Both the position numbers and the translations under genes were made by a program. This document shows, piece by piece, positions 21,798 to 34,522 of a DNA stretch of 64,000 bases (the stretch's first letter is position 1; every line of letters begins with the position of its first letter). The notes under the pieces are model-generated. The model searched no databases and was not told the origin of the DNA. It saw only the letters and a list, made by a program, of their open reading frames with translations. This DNA is from Glebionis coronaria. Lineage: Eukaryota; Streptophyta; Magnoliopsida; Asterales; Asteraceae. Location: NCBI GenBank assembly GCA_025667525.1, contig CM046875.1:437980617-438044616 (forward strand). The letters are read 5' to 3'.

Positions 21798-23672
21798 AAG
21801 CCTACAATATATTCTCGATCAAAAGGAATTAAATATGAGGCAACGAAGATGGATAGAACTGTTAAGTGATTATGATTGTGATATAAAATATCACCCAGGA
21901 AAAGCAAATGTTGTTGCCGATGCATTAAGTAGAAAGGATAGAGAGCCTATCAGGGTACGTTCTCTAGTCTTGACTGTGCACAATAATTTGCCTGAACAAA
22001 TTAGAATTGCGCAAATAGAAGCCTGTAAGAAAGAAAATTTTGGTAATGAAGGGTTTCGAGGAGAAGGAGATCCTTTAGAGGTTAGAGCTGATGGAGTAAA
22101 ATGCTTAAGAGGTCGTATGTGGATACCTAAGTTTGGAGGCTTAAGAGATTTAATCATGTTGGAATCCCATAAATCTAAATATTCCATTCATCCTGGTTCT
22201 CTAGTCTTGACTGTGCACAATAATTTGCCTGAACAAATTAGAAATGCGCAAATAGAAGCCTGTAAGAAAGAAAATTTTGGTAATGAAGGGTTTCGAGGAG
22301 AAGGAGATCCTTTAGAGGTTAGAGCTGATGGAGTAAAATGCTTAAGAGGTCGTATGTGGATACCTAAGTTTGGAGGCTTAAGAGATTTAATCATGTTGGA
22401 ATCCCATAAATCTAAATATTTCATTCATCTTGGTTCTGATAAAATGTATCATGATTTGAAGAAGTTATACTGGTGGTCGAATATGAAAGCTGATATTGCT
22501 ATGTATGTTCTTCAATGTTTGACTTGTGCAAGAGTCAAAGCTGAACATCAAAATCCATCAGGACTACTTCAACAACCAGGAATTCCTGAATGGAAGTGGG
22601 AGCAAATCACGATAGACTTTATCACTAAGCTAGAACATCTTCTGGAAATAACTCGATTTTGTCATTGTCGACAGACTGACCAAATCAGCTCACTTCATTC
22701 CGATTAAAGAGCAGTTCTCATTGGAGAAGCTGACTCGTATTTATCTTGTGATTGTTTTATGTAAGCATGGAGTGCCTGTATCGATTATTTCTGATCGAGA
22801 TCCTAGATTTGCATCAAATTTTTGGAAATCCCTCCAAAGATCCTTGGGAACGAATCTCGACATGAGCACTGCTTATCACCCCCAAACTGATGGGCAGAGT
22901 GAAAGGACGATACAAAAACTGGAAGATATGTTGAGAGCTTGTGTGATAGATTTTGGTAAGAATTGGGATAAACATTTGCCTTTAGCTGAATTTTCATATA
23001 ACAATAGTTATCATGCTAGCATTAAGGATACACCGTTTGAAGCTTTGTATGGTAGAAAGTGTAGATCTCCTGTATGTTGGAGTGAAGTTGGGGATACCCA
23101 GCTCACAGGACCAGAATTGATCTGGGAGACTACGGAGATGATAGTTCAGATTAAGAAACGGCTGTTGACAGCCCAAAGTAGACAGAAAAGTTACACGGAT
23201 GTGCGGTGGAAACCGATGGAGTTTGAAGTGGGTGACCGTGTGATGTTGAAAGTGACGCCATGGAAAGGCGTCATAAGATTTGGAAAGCGAGGGAAATTGA
23301 ATCCCCGCTATATTGGACCATTTAAGATTTTATCTAGAATAGGTCCGGTGGCTTACAAATTAGAGTTACCCCAAGAACTTCATGGTGTCCACAACACATT
23401 CCATGTATCTAATCTGAAGAAATGTTTAGCAGTGTGTGATGAGAAAATCTCGTTGGATAAGGTCAGGATTGATGAGAAGTTGCATTTTATCGAAGAACCC
23501 GTAGAAGTTATGATCGTGAGGTAAAGCAACTTAAACAAAGTTGGATACCTATCGTTAAGGTTCGGTGGAATTAAAAGCATGGACCAGAATTTACTTGGGA
23601 ACGAGAGGATGAAATGTGGAAGAAATACCCACACCTCTTTGATTTCAATAAGAAACGGGCATCGAAGTGAAA
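21740..23672 (+). pseudogene. Element B integrase and chromodomain
   Basis: Runs from the end of RNase H (T-D-H-K-S-L-Q-Y near 21790) through the H2C2 zinc-binding region (H-P-G-S-D...C-L-T-C-A near 22420-22530) to the catalytic core. A frameshift near 22650-22700 breaks the first part of the core. The S-D-R-D-P-R-F motif at about 22790 and [10 protein letters not shown] at about 22878 are intact. The C-terminal G-D-R-V-M-L-K block and [11 protein letters not shown] follow. A one-base slip near 23505 throws out the frame, after which R-E-V-K-Q-L-K...F-T-W-E-R-E-D can be read to about 23640. That is a chromodomain tail, placing B in the chromoviruses (Tekay-like). Confidence 0.85.
21961..22434 (+). 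repeat. 237-base in-frame tandem duplication inside element B integrase
   Basis: Two adjacent copies, 21961-22197 and 22198-22434, differ at about three bases. The unit is 79 codons and covers the N-terminal integrase zinc-binding region, so the frame is kept but part of the domain is doubled. Confidence 0.9.
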
Positions 23673-23711
23673 TGGATCACGAGGACGTTGATCCCTTTTA
23701 GGAGGAAATGC

Positions 23712-26700
23712 TGTGACAATCTGACATTTTCAGGTAGTAAATTATTTCTCGTATATTATTTTGAAACTTATTTTTGTGTTGGTTTATGAACTCACAATTT
23801 ACGGGTTGAAATTAGGGCTTACATGCATAATTTAACGTCCTTTACGACTAAACCAGAAACCCTAGGTTTACGTATTTACGTTTTTGAACTCCGTTTTTGA
23901 TGAGACAATTTTTATTAGATTCGTTTTGTACCGTAGATTCATAACTTATTAAAACGTTTTTCGTAAAACGACCGAGGGCACGAAAATCGAGAAAACTAGA
24001 ATCGAGGAGTGCCCGTAAATTAGTGGGGATGAAACAAGTATACACTTGTCTCACCCCCACTATGGGCGGCCAAGACAAGTAGCCAACACCATATGAGGTG
24101 TCAACATAACATACACTCTAAGGACACTTGTCCTTCGAGCCTTACAAACCACTTAACACCAAAACAAGCTAAACACAAACCATTTACTTACATGCAAACA
24201 AGGAAAACTCTCTCAATCTCACTCTCTAGCTCCATCCTTGCCGTCCCATATTCACCCATAAACACCCCATTCATCAAAAAATTTAACCACAAATCTTATG
24301 TATAACTTACATAAGATGATAACCCATTGAAGACATGGTGATTTGAGGTGATCCTAACAACTAAAAAAAGTTTTCAAAGGAGTTTAGAGCAGATTTTGTC
24401 AAGGTGTTTTCATATACGCGGTGATCTTGAAGGTGGTTCATAAGATTGGTTATCAAAAACCAAGTCTTGTTCTTAACCTTTCACTATATTGGTTGGTAAC
24501 AAGATCATTTCTTCTATCATCTTGTTATTTTGTAAATGTAATCATGTATTTTCTTTATAAATGTATCTGTATATGATGATGAATGATTATCAAAATATTA
24601 TGTGGGGATTTTGTGTTAATAGATTAAGTTAAAAAGGCTAAAATCAACAAGTAAAGATGTTAAAATCTTTGTTAGATTCATAGGCTGTATAAAACAGTAA
24701 GTATCAATATGATCACTTGGTAAAATAGCTTGGATTATTAAATATACAGTTATATATATGATTGTTACATATGTGGTGAGTTGTCCACTCAATGGAATCA
24801 TTAAAATGAGCAAGATATGATCAAAATACTATTGAGGTACAAATCTGTATAGTCTGTTTTGGACGAATTATTTAAAATACTTAGAGGATGATTGAGCAGT
24901 AGTTATAAAAGAGTTATTTGTATCATACGTCATTTAGTTTATGCTCTTAAAATTTGAGCTTCTATCTCCTTGTAGAACTCAAGATATGGTAAAAATGATG
25001 GAATGGACTTTGATAATCAGATTTGTAAATAAACTATATAGTATAAAAAGAGCACTCAAGTAATATTATTATAAAATAAATTTATAAAACCCAGTAACTA
25101 ATAATAAGTATTATAAAATGAGTTGTATACTAAAATAAATAAACATGGCATTTTATAAAAGTAAAAACTCAAATGTTTTCTAAAGTGATAAAGCTATATA
25201 TATGTTTTACGTCTTTTCAGCTAAAACCAAAAGATTAACGTTTTCGTCAAATAAAACTTAGATGGTCGGACCCGTCTAATGTAACATTTTTATAACTCAT
25301 ATACTGATATGTAAACACATTTGACAAGTTAAAACCGATAAACCCGAGCTTTATAACTTATGGACCATAATGGGCCAAAGTAGCCTTATTGGACTATTAG
25401 CCCAACTAGTTTGGCTAAACACTAATAGACTTACTCATGGGCTTAATCCACTTGGGACCAACATATGAGTATAGGCCTGGTATTAAAAGTATAAATGGGC
25501 TAATATAATGTATTGGACTATTAATGGGCTTATTGGGCCTTAATATGTAAATAAGTTAAAACTAGTATAACTAGTCTAAATTAACTAACACATAACAACT
25601 ATAATGTTGTATGAAGAGATAAAATCCCACTTGATCATCATCATACTTATAATATCATAATATATACATAACCATTATTTTTATAAATTCATTTGACGAA
25701 AGTCTAAGACAGAGTATTATTTGTCTAGGTTTCCGTGATTGAAGCACGCACCATCGCTGATAACTCGCCTTTCCTAATCAACGTGAGTTCATAGCCTCAC
25801 ACTCTTTTAAATGTTTTATGAAATGTTTTATAAACCCGCGAGGGAGATAACATGCTAGTTTTGATAAAAATAGAACACAAGTAGTCCCGATGGTATGCTT
25901 ATTGATATGGACCCGAATAATATTATGACCCAATGAATGAGATGAAAAGGATTATTATTGGTTAGGTTATGTCACTTAAAGTCCCATTAGCATGAATTAT
26001 AAAATACCAGAATTTGGTAGACGCTTATTCATATAATAGTACTATTTGGGATAGATCACCCTAATTCGCGGCTTGACGGTTGATCCCCGTCGTGCCACAT
26101 TGATTGGTAAGCAAATTTATGTATGAGAAGATTTACATAGCGTGATTATTGTGACGACACGCTAATTTAGATGGGCAATTGTTTGCCGGGTTCGCGGCCC
26201 GTTGTTTGTTATAGTAAGGTAGCAATGTCATGCGGCTAGTAATAATCCAATGTAATCCGATACAATGCAATCCGATACAATATAATGCAATGCAATTAAC
26301 GATAATATTGAGACTACGGTCTCATGGACGGTATAAGATGTATGACTTGATTTATAATATATTGCCTGACTAGCAATACGAGGACTCACTTCTGATATTT
26401 TACTTGTGTTCTGCTTTCTATAACGGTTTTGTATAACGGTTTTATTAAACTCTATGAATTCACTCGGTATTCGCTGATATAATTTTCGCATGTTTTATCT
26501 CAGGTGCTTGAAGGTAACTTGGATGGAGATCGACTCTGATGGCCCACATAATAAAAATATTCATTCGATCTATGTTTTGTAAACTTTATGACTATGAAAC
26601 AGGGGGACCTTGTGTAAACTTAAAACTTTTATTCGAATGAATGTATGTTAAACCTTGTACAACCATTTTTATGCATTTTCTATGATTCGAGTTATTGTGC

Positions 26701-26760
26701 TATCCCGTAACACTCTATTGACCCTTCCGCTGACCCGATACAAAATTTGAGAGTGTTACA
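23712..26760 (+). repeat. Element B 3' LTR
   Basis: Begins TGTGACAATCTG after the purine-rich TTAGGAGGAAATGC and ends GAGTGTTACA against the second CCAAA. It aligns with the 5' copy over its whole length, with small indels (for example at 24353-24360 and 25035-25050). Confidence 0.9.
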
Positions 26761-26889
26761 CCAAAAGCCTGTGCTGTTACAAGAATGATTGTACTAATAT
26801 TCTCTAGGATTATGTGTAAGTTTAAGATTATTCATAAGTGATATTATGTTTATGTGTACGTAATATACTATAAATAAGTTAGGATTTAT

Positions 26890-27532
26890 CGACGTCTCCA
26901 GAAATACGTATTCCTATCTTCCTCCTGTTATCATCTTATCGGATTCTCAAGATGAGCGTTCTACAAGTATTCCCGATGATTTTACAAAGTATATTTCCAA
27001 TCTCCCGATGAATAACCCTTATGATACTTTAGAAAATTCACCCAAAGATCAGAAAATCCCAAAAGCCTTTTTACCTTTTGATGATGACCCCTATATGCAA
27101 GTTATACGAGCATATAATGAAGAGATAGATTTTACACCTCGATACCAAAATTTTCCATCACCTTACCCTATTAATATACCCCCACCTATGTCGGAAAACT
27201 TACCCAAAAATACTTATGAACAACAAATTAAAGATATCCTACCCTATATGAAAGAATTTCCTCCCGAGCGTACAGAAGATCTTGAAGATAAAGTTGAAGG
27301 ACTTCAGAAACGCCGAAGAATTACACAACGAGAATTTGAGAAGTTAGAAGGAGATTTTAAAGAAGCTAAAGCCAAGTTGCAGAGAAGACAGATGATACAC
27401 GATGAAGAGATTGTTCAAGCTCGACTGAAGATTTCTACTCTTGAGTTAGTCATTGAGGATATTCAAATTAGACATCAAGCCGATATACGAAGTCTTTTTG
27501 ATGCCGTCAAAGAACTCAAGAAGGAGAGATGA
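26890..27532 (+). CDS. Element A pre-gag ORF: coiled-coil protein
   Basis: An open frame with ATG at 27008 gives 174 codons, and it stays open upstream to about 26890 without an ATG. The N-terminal half is Pro/Asp-rich; the C-terminal half (about 27280-27525) is a strong coiled coil ending K-E-L-K-K-E-R. It lies where B and C carry their pre-gag ORFs. Only general design is shared, not sequence that I can see. This is the only reading frame of element A without internal stops. No family recognised. Confidence 0.5.
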
Positions 27533-27599
27533 AGGCATTAGACTAGAAGTTGTAAATACTTTCAACTTTATGTCTTTGCTTTTATATTAACAGAGAAGC

Positions 27600-30310
27600 T
27601 TGTCCTGTAAGTATAAACAAGACAAGTTGTTAATAAATAAAAGTTGTGTTTATCATCTTGTCATTTCATATTTATTTTTGAGAAGTAAGAAACCCCTATA
27701 TCTTGGTTTTCTCACAAATGATTATGAATTAAATTGCGTTAATTCAAGAAGAAAACGTATGCTTGATAAAGTATATATTTTTGGAATTTCCGTTATCTTC
27801 TATGATAATACGAATTATCAACTGAATATAACCCGTAAGTTTGAAGAAAGACTTAAGAGGATATATGGTATGCTTGGCTATTATATAATAAAAATTATTG
27901 CATATCATGGTTATTTATGTTACGATTATGTATGAGTCGTATCTTTATAAATCCGTTGTAAACTTTGGAACTATGTTTCATAGTTGGATTTATTATCCTC
28001 ATATATGAATGATAATCAACATAATAAGTTTTCTATATACCAAATAATCCCAAAAGATACACCTTGTGTTTGCTAAGCATTTATATGTATCCATATACAT
28101 ATGAGACAAATGTTTTCTGATATAAGTATACCTTCGATTCTAAATTATTTCTTTTCCCATTCATTCTAAATCCTAAAAGTATTTGACAGAGAATTGACTA
28201 TGATGTGGCTGCAATCCTGCAAGTGCAATTTGTCAATAAGAAGTGTTATCCGGAAGAAGACTCGATGACTAGTTAGTTTTTAATATCTAAGGAAGAAAAG
28301 ATGCTATTAGTATCACCCGTTGGATTGAAAAAGCCAATTCAGTTTTCTATCGTAGTAATCGTATTTGAAATTATAAAATGAAGCTTGCTATAAGAAGATA
28401 GCACTTCGTCAGTTATCATGGTAAATTCTTTATGCTCAACCTATTGAGATAAAAAGAAGTACATAAAATCACTTGATTAAATTTCACATATTTCTTATGA
28501 TCGAGAAGATGAAAGAAGAACTCTACTATCTAATGATAAAAGGAATTAACCTCGAGATATACACAAGGAGATTTCAAGAGTTAGTAGAGTTGTATCTTAT
28601 TCCATATGATGATAAAGATTCTGTCATGGAATTTCATCAGAAAATTCTATCATAAAACTTCATCAGGGAATTTTATCAGAAGATTTTATCAAGGAATTTT
28701 ATCAAAGATTTTAAGGAAATATTATCACTACTAAAAATCCCAAATTTTTGGAAAAAGTCATTAAACTTTAGCCAAAGAGTTGATGAACAAGGTAATTAAG
28801 CACAATCCTTTGCAAAAATCAGAAAAATCTTAAGCTTAAATTCAACAAGGAAAGAACGTTTGTAAATTATAATGAACGAGAACTACCATAACTTGAGTTA
28901 CTAATCCAACCTATGGTGAATATGATGGAAATTTTCTTCTGTGTAAGAAATGCACTCTGTATCACACAGAAATTTGCACAATCTGGTGTCGGATTTTCAA
29001 CATAGTAGGACATTGGACTAGGATTTGTAAAGACAAATGGTCTTATAAATCATATGTTTGGTAGAATTATCTTGTATCTTATAGGAAATAAAATACCGAC
29101 TTCTATTCAAGCGTTATCCGTCTCTATAGTATTCATAGATTTTATATGTAGAAACATCTTATTCACGTCTCCTATGAGTTTTGTATCTCTGCAGAATTAT
29201 GAAGAAGATCTAAATCCTATGTAAATTATGATAAGGATTTCATAAATATGCCAAAACCTTGGGATATTCGTCTTATCATATTAAACATAATACTTGGAAT
29301 TTATGAAAACTTAGAATTTGTGAAGACCTGGAATGTGAAATATTCCATTTGACTCGAAGAAACATTAAAATCCTTATATTATGCTCTAACAAAAGAAGCA
29401 GAACATTGAAAGTCATCCGACTTACTAGTTCAACCTGAATTTCCTCTATGGAAATAGGAAAGAACAATGAGGATTTTGTTACTTCAAGTAGACATGATGC
29501 CATCTGGGTCATTGTCGATTGTTTTACTAAGGCTGTAGGATTTATTAAGGAAATCGATGGTCTGGAAAATCTGACGAGGTTATACAAGAAATATTTTGTC
29601 GACATAGAGAATCAATATCAATCATCTAAGATCGTGAAGAGTGTTTCACATCTTAATCCTAAAAGTATATACAAAATACCCGAGGGTAATATGTTATACT
29701 TAGTTAACATAAGTATACTAATGTATTAAGTGAAAGAACTATCCAAATACTAATATACATACTCCATGTATGTATTATGAATTTTGGACACTTAAGATTG
29801 GTAACATTTCCTTTATAACAATAGTTATCATGCTAGAGTTAAGGCAATACCATTTGAAGCACTCTATGGAGAGAAGTGCCATTTGCGTATATGTTGGGAT
29901 AAAGTTGGAGATTTTCAACTTACGAGACCCAATATAGTTCATGAAACTATTGAAAAGATTATTCAAACCCAATGAAGATTTCGCGCTGCAAGGTGAAGTT
30001 ACGACAAACTAGAGTATAAATATTTATAACGATGTTATTCGATTCAAAAAGCAAAGCAAAAGTACATTAGACCATTCAAAGATTTTTGAATTGGTAGTGA
30101 CATATTAATTTGAGTTTCCCAAAGAACTCAGTAATATTCATGATACTTTTGGCATTACGAATCTGAAGAAATGTTTATCAAATGAATCTTCTATCATCCC
30201 AATAAAGAGTTTCCACTCAACGATAAACAAAACTTTGTGGTATGATGTTATATTTCTAATTATTGAATTATGAAATCCTGAGAAAGGGTATGAATATGTT
30301 TGGAAACACG
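27600..30310 (+). pseudogene. Element A gag and integrase debris
   Basis: Heavily decayed. A gag trace is seen at 28310-28650 (W-I-E-K-A-N-S-V-F, then E-I-Y-T-R-R-F-Q-E-L). A cysteine-rich trace lies near 28940-29040. Integrase core pieces are at 29500-29600 (W-V-I-V-D-C-F-T-K) and 29810-29970 (Y-N-N-S-Y-H-A-R, then F-E-A-L-Y-G-E-K-C). C-terminal traces extend to about 30310. Protease, RT and RNase H are absent: a deletion joins gag to integrase. Several frameshifts and stops. Confidence 0.65.
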
Positions 30311-30375
30311 AGGATTATGCTCATCTTTGTCTTATGACATCGCTCTTTATCTAAATCTCGGGACAAGATTTCCTT

Positions 30376-30388
30376 AAGGGGGAGAGAC
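30376..30388 (+). other. Polypurine tract of element A
   Basis: AAGGGGGAGAGAC directly precedes the 3' LTR start TGTGACATTCC, the standard position for plus-strand priming. Confidence 0.75.
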
Positions 30389-33300
30389 TGTGACATTCCT
30401 TAAATTTCACATATGTGTTATAAGCTATGACTGTCTGAATATGAAAATCTGGCTAGAAATTTTTGCTTTTTGTACCTTACTTGGTAAGATGAACTGTTTC
30501 TCACAACCTGAACTGCCATTACAACATATTCCTATATGTTGTAAACACAATGTATATGTCAAGTCTAAGATCTAAAGGTAATCTTATAAGTTCAATATTG
30601 ATAAGAACATCTCAAATATAACTATGGTGCCCTAAATTCCCTTAGAAACCCTAGAATCCCTTTAAATGAGTTATAAACTCAAGAATGGTAAACATGAATG
30701 GATAATACATATGAATAAGTCATTGTGGATTATAAACAAGTTATAAACTATACTTTGAAGACATAATAATACCTAAGAATGGTAAGAATAAATTATACAA
30801 AGCTAAGTACAAGTAAATGTACATAATAGTCTAGATCATCACGTAGAAACCTTTAGAAAACAATATTTCAAGCAATGTAATTACATAATATATATGTACA
30901 AATGTCAAATACAATATACTAAGTATAATATACCATATAAAGGAAAGGTAATTGATCACAAATTATTATATTCACTAATCCAAAGCTAATTACAAGTTAA
31001 GACCTAGTAACCAAGATTAGCATATAAAATCCATTATACATTGAATTAGAGTCTAATATTTTGCAACTAATTATAAAACTCAAATATGTATCATATTAAG
31101 ATTATACATTCACTTCAAGTTAAGTTACAAGTTGGTAAAACATAATGTACAAGTTATCAAAGCATAGGATCTTAAGCTCCCATAATTATCCCTAAAATAT
31201 GATCAACCTAGACAAACACTTAAAATAACAATGTAGAAACTATAGAATTCATAAACATACTATATAAGACCTAGAATAAGCTTAAATTATGATATAAACC
31301 CTAATTACCCAAGATAGAAAGTCATTAGGCTTAATAACCTAAAAACCCTTATATTAAGAAATCTACATAAAATCACCATCTAGTCTTTTAGGACAAGTCT
31401 ACAAACACCCATAGCACTTAATAAAGGTTATAAGATTATATTAAGACAATTTACAAGTATCCTAATGCATGAAGTGTAAATTAGGTCAAAAAAGGTATTT
31501 TCACCCTTTAGACATTTTACTTAGAATAACTTAGTAAAACCAATGTAGGGACTTCATGAACACATTAAGGATAATGTAGGATGTATAAATTAAGCTTAAA
31601 TCAGTAGATAGTTGAAGGATAATCACCTTTACTAAGACTTAACCATAAATCATTAAAAATCCTAACATGCCTAAGTTTTCTTCCCATTTTTACATCAAAC
31701 CTTTTTTAAACTTCAAACCAAAGACCTAAACTTCTTAAATACAATTTATATACCCTAATTAAACCCTAATCCATCACTAATCACATTCCTAACCTTAATC
31801 ACCAAAATCACAAAGTATAAAGTTATAAGCCCTAATTAGGACCCAATTTTACTTTTTCACTCTAAAAACCCATTTCAAACCTTTCCCTACCATTAAAAGT
31901 TTAAAAATCAGATATTTAGGATGTTTCAATATATTTTCCATGTGGTTACAAGTAGGTGTATCACCTACTTGAAGCTACACATCACCATTCCTATCATATT
32001 CTTGCCGTGAGCTATTTTAGACCACAAGACCAAGATTGGTTTAAATCTAGCTCCTATAAACTTTCAAAGATCTCCTATTGTCATCCTTAGTCACTAATTT
32101 ATTCATCTTACACGTTCATATCAAGAACTTAGAGCCTAAGGCTTGGAAATAATATAAATAGGGGTGAATACTTCACATTAGAACTTCCACCTCGTTTCCT
32201 TTGTATCGCATACCCATTCTTCATTTCCACTTCTATATACGTCCTAGGTTATCCCATAATACCAAAAACCAGGTCTATAAGGAATCCATTGAAGCTCTTG
32301 AAGCTTTGATAGCAAGTTGTGCTTATAGGAAGCCATTAGGAGCCATTTTGGAGCATCTTAGGTAATCACTTTGTTAGCTATGCTTTGATCTTGTTATAAT
32401 GAATTATTAGAGTTATTATAATGCCAAAATAAGGTTATAAAGATAATCTAAAATAAGTTAGAGCATTTTATCATTTTAAATGGAAGTTATAAGTTTAAAA
32501 TGTCTTAAAACCCTAGTTTTGTAATTTACATGAAATAATAAGCAAATACCCATTTCAAAAGCTATAATTATGGAGAAATGTTGTTATTATGATTATAAAC
32601 ATGTTTTGAAACTTTTTTTAAAATCATAGATCATTTGGTCCATTTTGAGGTTGTTATGTGATTTTTAAAAGTATAGGGACCAAAACTGTCATTTTTGAAA
32701 CTATTTAACATTTTGGGTCAAAAGTGTCATTTTGTGAAATTTAATGCTATAATAATAAATATTGTGAAGTTTAAGACCCTAAGGTTAAATATTGAGGGTT
32801 TAAAATGTGAATAATTAAAACTATATTCTTTAGGGGTTAAAAGTGTAATTATACCAAAGTATAACCTAAAGGGCTATTTTTGCCAATTTTGAAACTAAAG
32901 AAGATTAATTATAATATGAGGAAGTGATAAAGTATCATGTTAGTAGGGAGCTTGGTACAAAGATGTTCCATCTCGATATTACGTTCTGACTGAGTGGTTG
33001 AGTTTACGATTTAAAGTGCCCTCGCTCCTTAAACATTTATAGAATGGCTTCCGAGTATGATGGCACAAAAAATGGTACTATAATTACAACCAAATATTAA
33101 ATAAATAATACATAACCAATACTTAGAAATATGAAACTAAAGATCAAAGACTTGATACTATACAAAATATGTTAATCCAGGTTTGTGTGAGATCAAGCTG
33201 TTATTTATGAGACCAAGTTGTGGTTTGTGTGATCAAGCTGTTTATCTGTGAATGAAATATACATGATATAGCTCATACTTTATGGATCCCAGGTGAGTCC

Positions 33301-34031
33301 ATAGCCTCACTAGATCTAATTTATAAATGATTTGAAAACCCGTGAGGGGGATATATGCTAAATTGGAATACAAGTATTTGTGGTATGCTTCTCAGATATG
33401 ATTATTGACACTACGTTTACTGCTGCCTTAAAAAATCCATTTTTAATCGTAATCGTTAATCATCCTAGAAGGTGAACGCTAATATTTGAATAAGACTATT
33501 TGGGGACTAACATCCCCTATATGGGCAAGTCGCACTTGCTGGAATGCTGATGGATCTGACCTAAGCTAAACGGATACACTTTATTTTGCTAACACAGGAG
33601 TTTGGCAGACGGCCTGCTTAAGGGCAATTTGTTGGTTTCTATATGTCAAGTAGCGATGTACGAGCTAGTGCAATAATAATTGATTATTTTATGTGAGCAA
33701 ATAATAACGTAGCTCAAGAAAAGAATCTTGTATTCAAAATGATTTTAAACCTATGGATTCACTCAACCTTTTTGTTGACTTTAAGCACATATCTAAGGTA
33801 TTAAAGACTGTTAGCATGGAGCAGCATGAGGATGCCATGAAGAGGCACAAGACTGAAATTATTCTATATTTTGGGAACCTCATATTGTAAAACTCTGATT
33901 TTTGAATGATATATAAAGAAAGTTGATTTTGTCACTCTTTTGAGTTGTTTTCTATCATTATGACTTGTGAACTATGAAGTAATACCCTAGATGAATATTC
34001 CGATGCATTAAGGTAAAATGGGGGTGTTATA
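30389..34031 (+). repeat. Element A 3' LTR
   Basis: 3643 bases, uninterrupted, same ends as the 5' copy, TATAAATA at 32153-32160. The right border meets the second ACTTG (34032-34036). It provides the reference that shows E is an insertion in the 5' copy. Confidence 0.9.
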
Positions 34032-34522
34032 ACTTGAAATTCATAATTTTCCGTATCACCTTCTAAAAGCAGTTTTAGGAATGTCGTCTTCCTTAACTCT
34101 CAGTTGATGATAACCTGAAAGTAAATCAATCTTCGAATATACGCTCGATCCTTGGAGTTGATCAAATGAATCGTCGATTCTGGGTAATGGGTAACGGTTT
34201 TTATAGTAAGTTTGTTTAACTAACGATATCGATACACATCCTAAAATATCCATCTTTCTTTTTGACAAATAAGACTAGAGCCCCCCACGACGATATACTT
34301 GGTCGAATAAAACCTTGGTCAGTTAGCTCTTGAATTTGACTTAACAACTCTTGCATTTCTGTAGGTGCTAATCGATAAGGCGCTTTAGCAATTGGTGTCG
34401 CTCCTGGTATCAAACCAATTTGGAATTCAATTTGATGCACAGGTGGAAAACCTTGTAATTCCTCGGGAAATACTTTGGGAAATTCGCTAACTATCGGAAT
34501 ATCTTCTAGTCGCTTCTCATCC
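34032..34522 (-). pseudogene. Element C reverse transcriptase, proximal fragment
   Basis: Reads [13 protein letters not shown] and [11 protein letters not shown], then N-R-Y-P-L-P-R-I-D-D, S-K-I-D-L-L-S-G-Y-H-Q-L-R and D-I-P-K-T-A-F across at least two frames. A slip lies near 34225-34260 and another close to 34055. It ends exactly at the target site of element A and continues at 6672. Confidence 0.8.

Larger units (their letters stand above)
14360..26760 (+). mobile_element. Element B: chromovirus, TSD CCAAA
   Basis: Full structure: LTRs 14360-17394 and 23712-26760, primer site, pre-gag ORF, gag with zinc knuckles, protease, RT, RNase H, integrase and chromodomain in standard gypsy order. 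Target duplication CCAAA at 14355-14359 and 26761-26765. It interrupts element A just after A's primer site. Each reading frame has damage: stops in pre-gag, gag and RT, frameshifts in RT/RNase H and integrase, loss of the protease aspartates, and a 237-base in-frame duplication. The first 165 bases of the LTRs differ at about 8 sites by eye. Confidence 0.9.
6673..34031 (+). mobile_element. Element A: chromovirus with giant LTRs, TSD ACTTG
   Basis: LTRs begin TGTGACATTCCT and end GGGGTGTTATA. The 5' copy (6673-14264) is interrupted by E; the 3' copy is 30389-34031. Target duplication ACTTG flanks both sides. The internal region has a tRNA-Met-type primer site, a pre-gag ORF, rotted gag, small integrase pieces and a clear polypurine tract. 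Protease, RT and RNase H are missing, so the element cannot move itself. Element B is inserted about 95 bases inside the 5' LTR edge. By eye the first 195 bases of the LTRs differ at roughly 5-6% of positions. Confidence 0.85.

Noticed and set aside
22188..22424. Pair of minus-strand ORFs (with 21891-22187) that look duplicated
   Set aside because: Shadows of the duplicated integrase segment.
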